Shown here: piece after piece, positions 1 to 5,015 of the stretch
Layout of the letters: each line of letters opens with the position of its first letter
Position numbering within the stretch: the first letter of the stretch is position 1
DNA from: DATKKX01 sp035542775
GTDB lineage: Bacteria > Planctomycetota > Phycisphaerae > UBA1845 > UTPLA1
Reading direction: 5' to 3'
Assembly (NCBI GenBank): GCA_035542775.1
Contig: DATKKX010000349.1
Coordinates: 1-5,015, forward strand
Length of the DNA: 5,015 bases
Translations under genes and position numbers: made by a program
Notes under the pieces: generated by a model
Databases searched by the model: none
Told to the model about the DNA's origin: nothing
The model's input: the letters and a program-made list of their open reading frames with translations, nothing else

Positions 1-5
1 ATTGG

Positions 6-29
6 CGATCAGCCGAGCCCATCTGATCG
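6..29 (-). terminator. Inverted repeat just downstream of the PilZ gene, possible weak terminator
   Basis: The arms CGATCAG (6-12) and CTGATCG (23-29) are perfect 7-base complements around a 10-base loop. On the minus strand the hairpin begins 6 bases after the PilZ stop codon, where a terminator would be expected. The stem is short and only moderately GC-rich. The few bases left before the window edge show no T-run, so an intrinsic terminator cannot be confirmed. It could also be a chance dyad or an operator for the next gene to the left. Confidence 0.3.
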
Positions 30-35
30 GTAGTG

Positions 36-485
36 TCAGAGCGCGAGATGAAGCACTGTGCCCTTGGGCGTGGCTTCCGCATCGACGACCGTAAACTCGT
101 CCTGAAAAGACCTGGTCGACTGCTTGATCTTGACCACCACACGCTGCCCCTTCACGAAGCTCAGCACGGTGGGCGCCACAACCTTGACGCCCGCGTAGCT
201 GATGTCCACGCACCAGACCGAATGGTAGGCCTCGCCGTCGATCAGGACACCCGCCAACTGACGGGCAAACCGCCTCTCGCGCCTCCGTTCCGTGAGTACT
301 GCCCTGGGTTGCAAAGGGATCTCGATACCCGGGAAGAGGAGTTCCCGGATCGGTCGAAAACGGGTCGGGGCGGTCATGAGAGGTGTCATTGCGGCGTTCC
401 CGATTGAGCCGACCTGAGTGCTGCCGGCGCGGGATACATCGAACCGAAGGCGGTGTCGGATTGAGAACGAAACGCCGCAATTCAC
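36..485 (-). CDS. PilZ-domain protein, probable c-di-GMP receptor
   Basis: A small 149-residue protein with one PilZ domain over about residues 64-149. Both halves of the c-di-GMP-binding signature are present: an arginine-rich RxxxR stretch (best fit R68 and R72 within ERRRERR) and D94-x-S96-x-x-G99 (DISYAG) at the start of the beta-barrel. PilZ proteins bind the second messenger c-di-GMP and pass the signal to a partner by contact; no output domain or membrane segment is visible, so this should be a soluble adaptor. The GTG start used here touches the TAA stop of the upstream transporter gene (TAAGTG), which suggests co-transcription and possibly translational coupling. The start is uncertain: ATG codons at 389 and 377 would give 117 or 113 residues and lose no domain sequence. 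None of the three has a strong Shine-Dalgarno sequence. Residues 1-50 match nothing I recognise. The domain call is firm; the partner and process are unknown. Confidence 0.85.
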   Translation of the reverse strand: MNCGVSFSIRHRLRFDVSRAGSTQVGSIGNAAMTPLMTAPTRFRPIRELLFPGIEIPLQPRAVLTERRRERRFARQLAGVLIDGEAYHSVWCVDISYAGVKVVAPTVLSFVKGQRVVVKIKQSTRSFQDEFTVVDAEATPKGTVLHLAL

Positions 486-1802
486 TTATTCGGGCTGTTG
501 CCCGGTCTTATTCGGACTTTGGCGATCCGTGGCGCCGCGGCCGAATCGCGCAAAAAACACGATCGCCCCGATCAGGCCGACCACGGCCGCGGCGGTGAAT
601 GTGAGGAGTGGTCCTGAACCCGGACGAACGCGATCACCGAGAAGCCAGAGAACGGCGCCCACCGGTGACGCCCAAAGCACGGCGACACTGCGGGCGCTCC
701 AGTACAAACCGATGGCCTGCGTTTTTGCGTCGCCGGGCACGAGGTCGGCGATCATCGCTTTTCGCGCCGGCTCGCCGATCTCACGCAGGCCGCCGATGAC
801 GAAGGCCGCCGCCAGTCCGATCAGTCCCAGCGGCCGTCCCAGAACGGCCAGGCTCAACGGAAACAGGGCGAAGAACAGGAACGTCAGCCCGATGTACGGC
901 TTCTTGGCCAGCCCTTCACGGCTCGCCAACGGTCCGACGACGACGTAGAGGACGATGTTCGTGGCCGCCTGGATGGTGAGTAGAACGCTGGCGTACAGGG
1001 CCGTCCCTTCCGACAAGTCCGTCGCCAGGATGGGCACGCAAAAGAGGATGATGAACGGACCCGCCAGGCCCTCGGCCCATCTGGCGCAGATATCCGCGGC
1101 AAGCAGACGCTTGAGTTGCGGGTCGAAGCGCCTCAGCAGCTTGCGGGGCTCGTGTATGGCCGCCACCGTGTCGCGGCTCGCGGTCCGCATGAAACGGTAT
1201 TGCAGGCCGACCGCCGTCAGCACGAACACGATGGCGATGGCCGCATTGGCCCGTACGCCGTTTATCCGGCCGAGATGCCAGACTAGGGGGGCACTGAGGC
1301 AATATGCGAAGATACGCGATGCCCGGCGGCAGATCGCCTGCAGCGAGAAGGCCATCGTCCGGCGGTCGGGCGGGAGCGAATCGCCCACCACGGTAATGAC
1401 CGCCGGCCCGGAGATGCTGTCCCACACGAATATGAAGGGGATCGCGACGAAAACCGCGATCCAGGCGTCCCAGACGAGCAACACGGCCAGCCCGACGAAG
1501 GGCAGGACATTGAAGACCAGCAATGATCGCCGGGTGTTGAATCGCCCGCTGACGGCCCCGCCGATGTAATAGTTGACCGCCTCCAGCGCGTCGCGATAGA
1601 ACCCGTAGGCGCCGATCAACAGGATGGTCGCCGCGCTGCCGGCCAGGGCACGGCTTTGCAGGGCGTTTAGGTACTCGGGGATGAGCGGCCCCCACAGTTC
1701 GGTACTGGCCGTGACGAGCAGGATCGTCGCCAGGAGAGCGAGGGTTGAGGAGTTGAGACCAAGCCAGTCGCGCCAACGGTGCATGGAACCCAGGGTTTTC
1801 AT
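486..1802 (-). CDS. Major facilitator superfamily (MFS) transporter
   Basis: An integral inner-membrane protein of 438 residues, the normal size for a 12-helix MFS carrier. Hydrophobic segments lie near residues 21-45, 53-78, 94-111, 113-138, 150-176, 184-203, 240-261, 268-292, 303-321, 323-342, 360-388 and 397-419, with a charged loop at about 205-238 between the two halves. The loop after segment 2 (GGAVSGRFNTRRS, 81-93) resembles the MFS motif A. The halves echo each other: GPAVITVVGDSLPPDRR (132-148) matches EPARKAMIADLVPGDAK (344-360) in position and pattern, as expected from the MFS internal duplication. Substrate and direction cannot be read from the sequence. The ATG at 1802 is the most upstream usable start, because the frame stays open to about 1934 with no ATG, GTG or TTG; Met7 is the alternative. 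Neither has a clear Shine-Dalgarno sequence. The gene runs directly into the PilZ gene and is divergent from the phosphodiesterase-like genes. Confidence 0.9.
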   Translation of the reverse strand: MKTLGSMHRWRDWLGLNSSTLALLATILLVTASTELWGPLIPEYLNALQSRALAGSAATILLIGAYGFYRDALEAVNYYIGGAVSGRFNTRRSLLVFNVLPFVGLAVLLVWDAWIAVFVAIPFIFVWDSISGPAVITVVGDSLPPDRRTMAFSLQAICRRASRIFAYCLSAPLVWHLGRINGVRANAAIAIVFVLTAVGLQYRFMRTASRDTVAAIHEPRKLLRRFDPQLKRLLAADICARWAEGLAGPFIILFCVPILATDLSEGTALYASVLLTIQAATNIVLYVVVGPLASREGLAKKPYIGLTFLFFALFPLSLAVLGRPLGLIGLAAAFVIGGLREIGEPARKAMIADLVPGDAKTQAIGLYWSARSVAVLWASPVGAVLWLLGDRVRPGSGPLLTFTAAAVVGLIGAIVFFARFGRGATDRQSPNKTGQQPE

Positions 1803-1832
1803 GAAGTAGTTAAGCTTTGACGATCCCGATAG

Positions 1833-1849
1833 CGGCTCCTCCGGAGCCG
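1833..1849. repeat. Perfect 7-base inverted repeat in the transporter leader
   Basis: The arms CGGCTCC (1833-1839) and GGAGCCG (1843-1849) are perfectly complementary around a 3-base loop. In minus-strand RNA this GC-rich hairpin would sit about 30 bases upstream of the transporter ATG and would contain a GGAGGAG sequence. It could be an operator or a leader hairpin. It lacks a following T-run in either direction, so it is not an obvious terminator. Confidence 0.4.
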
Positions 1850-1862
1850 ACGCGTCCCTTTG

Positions 1863-1879
1863 CTGCTGGAATGTAGCAG
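1863..1879. repeat. Short 5-base inverted repeat
   Basis: CTGCT (1863-1867) and AGCAG (1875-1879) are complementary around a 7-base spacer. The pair lies beside the stronger dyad at 1833-1849. A repressor site is possible, but five base pairs are easily reached by chance in 226 bases. Confidence 0.2.
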
Positions 1880-1909
1880 AACCGACGCGAGGAGGCGCGA
1901 CTCCCCGTA

Positions 1910-1938
1910 TCGACGGGACCGGGAAGCCGACCTATACT
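1910..1938 (+). promoter_or_regulatory. Sigma70-like promoter for the phosphodiesterase-like operon
   Basis: The -10 box TATACT (1933-1938) matches the TATAAT consensus at five of six positions. Exactly 17 bases upstream, TCGACG (1910-1915) matches TTGACA at four of six. Transcription would start near 1945, inside or at the end of a run of seven G (1940-1946), leaving a leader of about 84 bases before the ATG at 2029. This is a consensus match only, and a housekeeping sigma factor of the usual specificity is assumed. Confidence 0.5.
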
Positions 1939-2019
1939 AGGGGGGGTAGGTCCGCCAGAATCGCAAAGAAAGCTGTTCAGACGGCTGCGTGGCGAAAAGC
2001 GGCGACGGGCAGCGAAACC

Positions 2020-2023
2020 AAGG
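2020..2023 (+). promoter_or_regulatory. Shine-Dalgarno-like AAGG before the ATG at 2029
   Basis: AAGG sits five bases before the ATG at 2029 and supports that start for the 739-residue gene. A similar AAGG (2065-2068) precedes an ATG at 2073 in a different frame, so the start region is not fully settled. Confidence 0.4.
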
Positions 2024-2028
2024 CTGGA

Positions 2029-4248
2029 ATGACTCTTCAATCCCCGCGACACGACAGATTTCTCAAGGCACAATGTCGAAATTGTTCCGGCAGGCTGGCG
2101 GCCAGGCCATTGTTGATCTGCGTGTCGGCCGCGGTTCTTGTCGGGGTTCTGGCTGCGCCCGTCCAGGCCTATATCGGCCCGGGCGCCGGCTTCGCCATCG
2201 CTTCGTCCTTGTTTGTGATCCTGTGGACGATGCTCCTGGCCTTTCTGACGCTGCTGATCTGGCCCATCCGCTGGGTCCTGAGGGCCGTCAGAGGCCGACG
2301 TGCCTTTGCACGAAGCCGCGTCAATCGTGTGGTTGTGCTGGGTCTCGACGGCATGGAGCCCACGCTTGTCGAGCAATACATGGCCGAAGGGCGGCTGCCG
2401 AACTTCAGCAAGCTTGCCCGGCATGGAACATATAAACGCCTCGAAACGACGATCCCCGCGATGACGCCTGTCGCCTGGTCCACCTTCATGACGGGCTGCA
2501 ATCCGGGGAAGCACAATGTCTTTGATTTTCTCACCGTGGACCGCCGCAACTACCTTCCGATGCTGTCGAGCGTACACATCGGCGGTGCGACACGGAGCAT
2601 CAAGCTCGGTAAGTACGTCTTTCCCCTGGGCAAGCCGGATATCCGGCTGCTCCGCAAGGGCAAACCGTTCTGGAGCACGCTGGGCGAGCACGGCATCTTC
2701 AGCGCGATCGTTCGCATGCCCATCACGTTTCCGCCTGAGCGATTCCGCGGCGTATTGCTCAGCGCGATGTGCGTCCCGGATATCCGCGGCACCCAGGGCA
2801 CATTCAGCTATTACACCACACGGACCGCCAAGGAGAACATCTATACCGGCGGTGAGCAGATTCACGTCCAGCGCGAGGGTAATCGGATTCACTCCCATCT
2901 GGTGGGGCCGCCCAACAGCATGCGCACCGGCAATCCCGTTATGACCGCGCCCTTTACGATTACCTTCGACGGCAAGGACGATTCCGCGGAGCTGAGCCTC
3001 TGCGGCCGGAAGCAACGGTTGAAGAAGGGCGAGTATACGCCCTGGCTGGCCGTTGATTTCAAGGTCGCTCCCGGCGTGAAGGTGCATGCGATCTGTCAGT
3101 TCCTCCTCTTGGCCACGCGGCCGGAATTCGAGTTGTACGTGTCACCGCTCCAGCTCGACCCCGAGAAGCCTGCCATGCCGATCTCGCACCCGGCGGTCTT
3201 TTCGACCTATCTCGCGAAATCGCAAGGGCCGTTCGCGACCATGGGGCTGGCCGAGGACACCTGGGCTCACAACGAGAAAATCCTGCACGATCCCGCCTTC
3301 CTCCATCAGTGCGTCGAGGCCGACGAGGAGCGGGAGGTGATGTTTTTCGACGCTTTGGAAAAGACCCGGCGCGGCTTCGTGGCCTGCGTCTTCGATGGCA
3401 CCGACCGTGTCCAGCACATGTTCTGGCGCTACATCGACCCGCAACACCCCGCTCACGCCGGCTTCGGCGAAAACCGCCTGACAGACGCGATTCGCGAGCA
3501 TTTCGAGCGGATGGACGCTTTGGTCGGCAGGACCATGGTTCGGTGCGACGAGGATGGCTCCCTGCTGTTCGTCATCAGCGACCATGGTTGTAAATCCTTC
3601 CGCCGTGGCGTCGATCTCAACCGATGGCTGATCGACAACGGGTACATGAAGCTGAAAGAGCCGTCCAACGGCCGCAAATATCTGGCCACCTTGGATTGGT
3701 CGCAGACCCGCGCTTACGCCCTCGGCCTGACCGGCATATTCCTGAATCTCGAAGGCCGCGAACGGCACGGCATCGTCAAGCCCGGTGCCGAGGCGGCAGC
3801 CCTTCGCGAGGAGCTGTGCAATAAGCTGGGCGGCCTGACGGATCCGGAGCACAAGACGGTGGCCGTCAACAAGTGCTGGAATGCCTCCACCTGTTACGTC
3901 GGGCCCTACAAGGAAAACGCGCCCGATGTGATCGTGGGCTACAACGAGGGCTATCGCGTGTCCTGGGAGGCGGCTATCGGCGATATCACCGGAAGTGTCT
4001 TCTCCGACAACAGGAAGGCCTGGAGCGGCGACCACTGCATTGATCCGCGTTTGGCGGCGGGGGTAATGTTCTGCAATCGCAAGGTCGCATGCGACGCGCC
4101 GCACATCGCCGACTTCGCGCCGACCATACTCGATCTCTTCGGCGTGGACACTCCTGCGAACATGGACGGCAAATTGATGAAAGTCAGCGTCGAAGGCGAG
4201 GAAAAGACCGGCGGGAAAGACACCCGCGGCAAGAAGGCGGCGGCATGA
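2029..4248 (+). CDS. Membrane-anchored alkaline-phosphatase-superfamily phosphodiesterase/nucleotide pyrophosphatase-like enzyme
   Basis: A complete 739-residue metal-dependent phosphoesterase of the alkaline phosphatase superfamily. Two hydrophobic segments (about 27-47 and 55-80) flank the motif AYIGPGAGFA (47-56). The catalytic domain runs from about 100 to 715. Metal ligands fit the family pattern: D107 in VVVLGLDGMEP, T146 as presumed nucleophile in PAMTPVAWSTFMTG, D459 and H463 in DGTDRVQH, D518-H519 in ISDHG, and H669 in SGDHC. Family members hydrolyse phosphodiesters or phosphomonoesters, usually with two zinc ions; the substrate here is unknown. The basic stretch after the second segment (R81 to R100) and 13 cysteines in the catalytic domain argue for a cytoplasmic face. 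The tail (721-739) is charged and lysine-rich. The gene overlaps the next, related gene by ATGA. The family call is firm; the exact reaction and the N-terminal 26 residues are not. Confidence 0.92.
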   Translation: MTLQSPRHDRFLKAQCRNCSGRLAARPLLICVSAAVLVGVLAAPVQAYIGPGAGFAIASSLFVILWTMLLAFLTLLIWPIRWVLRAVRGRRAFARSRVNRVVVLGLDGMEPTLVEQYMAEGRLPNFSKLARHGTYKRLETTIPAMTPVAWSTFMTGCNPGKHNVFDFLTVDRRNYLPMLSSVHIGGATRSIKLGKYVFPLGKPDIRLLRKGKPFWSTLGEHGIFSAIVRMPITFPPERFRGVLLSAMCVPDIRGTQGTFSYYTTRTAKENIYTGGEQIHVQREGNRIHSHLVGPPNSMRTGNPVMTAPFTITFDGKDDSAELSLCGRKQRLKKGEYTPWLAVDFKVAPGVKVHAICQFLLLATRPEFELYVSPLQLDPEKPAMPISHPAVFSTYLAKSQGPFATMGLAEDTWAHNEKILHDPAFLHQCVEADEEREVMFFDALEKTRRGFVACVFDGTDRVQHMFWRYIDPQHPAHAGFGENRLTDAIREHFERMDALVGRTMVRCDEDGSLLFVISDHGCKSFRRGVDLNRWLIDNGYMKLKEPSNGRKYLATLDWSQTRAYALGLTGIFLNLEGRERHGIVKPGAEAAALREELCNKLGGLTDPEHKTVAVNKCWNASTCYVGPYKENAPDVIVGYNEGYRVSWEAAIGDITGSVFSDNRKAWSGDHCIDPRLAAGVMFCNRKVACDAPHIADFAPTILDLFGVDTPANMDGKLMKVSVEGEEKTGGKDTRGKKAAA
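4233..4237 (+). promoter_or_regulatory. Shine-Dalgarno GAAGG for the second phosphodiesterase-like gene
   Basis: GAAGG lies seven bases before the ATG at 4245 and is embedded in the lysine codons near the end of the upstream gene. Spacing and sequence are good. It supports the overlapping ATGA start and independent ribosome loading in addition to coupling. Confidence 0.6.
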
Positions 4249-5015
4249 GCGGTACGGCCAAAATGATCCGTGTCTCCGTCTGCGGCGCGATCCTGGGTAT
4301 AGCGCTGGCGGGCTTGTTTCTCAGTTTCACCGGCTGCGAGAAAGCCGTCGCCAAGGGCCAGGCCGCGGGCAAGAAGGTGATTATCATTGGCGCCGACGGC
4401 ATGGACCCCATTCGCGTCGAACGGCTGATGTCCCAGGGGCGCCTGCCGAACTTGGCCAGGCTCCGAAGCGAGGGCACCTTCCGACCGTTGACCACCAGCA
4501 TTCCGCCGCAAAGCGCCGTGGCCTGGTCGAATTTCATCACCGGTGCCGGCCCCGGCGTTCACGGCATCTTCGACTTCATTCACAGAGACCCTGAGAAGCA
4601 GGTCGAGCCTTACTGGTCCGGCAACAAGATCGTCACGGTCAAGGACAAGGAGCCGTGGGCGCTTCCCTGGCCAATGAAGGGCTACCTGTTGCCCCGGGCG
4701 GAGGTGCGAAACGAGCTTCGGCGGCGGGGCATCCCGTTCTGGGAGCATCTGGACGAGCGGGGCATTCCCGTCCACATGTACCACGTCCCTGCCAACTATC
4801 CTCCGTCGGAGTCCAAAGCCGGCAACGCCAAGAGCCTGTCAGAGATGGGCGTGCCGGACGCCCTTGGCAATCAAGGAACTTATCAGCAGTTTTCCAGCAG
4901 TCGCCTTCATGATTCCAAGGCCGGCGAGGGCTACAAGTTGCGGCTGCGGCACGACTACAAGACCGGCGCCTACGTCGGGAAGCTGTATGGCCCGCCGAAC
5001 GAATACGAAGTCAAG
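4245..5015 (+). CDS. Alkaline-phosphatase-superfamily lipoprotein, paralogue of the upstream gene (3' end outside window)
   Basis: The first 257 residues of a second alkaline-phosphatase-superfamily enzyme, open to the last base of the window. The N-terminus is a lipoprotein signal: basic residues, a hydrophobic core (10-28) and a lipobox-like SFTGC ending at C31, so the mature protein should be lipid-anchored outside the cytoplasmic membrane. F at lipobox position -3 is less common than L. The catalytic domain starts at about 44 with VIIIGADGMDP (D51, metal ligand), then SIPPQSAVAWSNFITG (85-100), where S90 takes the place of the nucleophile T146 of the neighbour; the spacing to the Asp is 39 residues in both. 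Further shared landmarks are VPDALGNQGTY (203-213) and GPPN (249-252). The remaining metal ligands (DxxxH, DHG and the last His) would lie past the window end. The start overlaps the upstream stop (ATGA) behind a good Shine-Dalgarno sequence, so the two are surely one operon. Substrate unknown. Confidence 0.9.
   Translation, partial: MSGTAKMIRVSVCGAILGIALAGLFLSFTGCEKAVAKGQAAGKKVIIIGADGMDPIRVERLMSQGRLPNLARLRSEGTFRPLTTSIPPQSAVAWSNFITGAGPGVHGIFDFIHRDPEKQVEPYWSGNKIVTVKDKEPWALPWPMKGYLLPRAEVRNELRRRGIPFWEHLDERGIPVHMYHVPANYPPSESKAGNAKSLSEMGVPDALGNQGTYQQFSSSRLHDSKAGEGYKLRLRHDYKTGAYVGKLYGPPNEYEVK

Larger units (their letters stand above)
1803..2028. promoter_or_regulatory. Divergent intergenic control region
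   Basis: This 226-base gap separates the start codons of the minus-strand transporter and the plus-strand phosphodiesterase-like gene, so it must carry the signals for both directions unless transcription enters from elsewhere. It holds a sigma70-like promoter facing right, a G7 run, two short inverted repeats nearer the transporter, and an orphan GGAGGAG on the minus strand. No convincing promoter facing left was found. Open frames crossing the gap are extensions or shadows of the flanking genes and lack domain features. Confidence 0.6.

Noticed and set aside
33..407. Open frame of 124 codons on the plus strand
   Set aside because: It is antisense to the PilZ domain, whose signature residues fix the coding strand.
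491..504. Hairpin CGGGC-TGTT-GCCCG near the transporter stop codon
   Set aside because: The 5-base stem is within coding sequence for the last transporter residues, has no T-run after it, and the PilZ gene follows immediately, so termination here is unlikely.
955..1569. Open frame of 204 codons on the plus strand inside the transporter
   Set aside because: It is antisense to a well-supported MFS gene. The predicted product is Arg/Ser/Thr-rich with no membrane segments or motifs.
1810..3087. Open frame of 425 codons on the minus strand
   Set aside because: It runs antisense to the phosphoesterase gene with clear catalytic motifs, has a low-complexity polar composition rich in His, Gly, Arg and Asp, and shows no domain. 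It is a GC-driven shadow.
3142..4104. Open frame of 320 codons on the minus strand
   Set aside because: It is antisense to the metal-site region of the first phosphoesterase, which is under clear protein-level constraint on the plus strand. No recognisable domain is present.
3951..4784. Open frame of 277 codons on the minus strand
   Set aside because: It spans the junction of the two phosphoesterase genes in antisense, with no family motif and no plausible operon partner.
1..5015. Search for tRNA, rRNA, CRISPR, transposase, defence or phage genes
   Set aside because: No cloverleaf, repeat-spacer pattern, transposase or nuclease motif, or terminal inverted repeat was seen by eye on either strand. 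Nothing points to a mobile or defence island.

Overview
The window looks like ordinary chromosomal DNA from a GC-rich bacterium. It carries four protein-coding genes in two divergent pairs around one 226-base intergenic region. No RNA gene, CRISPR array, insertion sequence or phage gene is visible. Lineage cannot be fixed from the sequence. The pairing of large membrane-anchored alkaline-phosphatase-superfamily proteins with an 'AYIGPGAG' motif recalls Planctomycetota and related environmental lineages, but that is an impression from memory, not a test.

Left half, minus strand (1802 down to 36): a complete 438-residue major facilitator superfamily (MFS) transporter is followed, with no gap (TAA directly abutting GTG), by a small PilZ-domain protein that keeps the c-di-GMP-binding signature. 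A short inverted repeat lies just beyond the PilZ stop codon, at the window edge.

Middle (1803-2028): a divergent control region. On the plus strand it has a good -10 box (TATACT) with a partial -35 box 17 bases upstream, and a run of seven G at the expected transcription start. On the minus-strand side it has two short inverted repeats and an SD-like GGAGGAG with no start codon at a usable distance. I see no convincing promoter for the transporter.

Right half, plus strand (2029 to the end): two related alkaline-phosphatase-superfamily (type I phosphodiesterase / nucleotide pyrophosphatase-like) genes overlap by ATGA. The first is complete (739 residues), with two N-terminal membrane segments and all expected metal-site motifs. 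The second is a lipoprotein cut off by the window end after 257 residues.

The most interesting point is the predicted geometry of this pair. The first enzyme's two-segment hairpin and its basic patch after the second segment put its catalytic domain in the cytoplasm. The second enzyme's lipobox puts its domain outside. The presumed nucleophile is Thr in the first and Ser in the second. The two could act on one membrane-linked phosphodiester or phosphomonoester substrate from opposite faces, but the substrate is unknown and this is inference.
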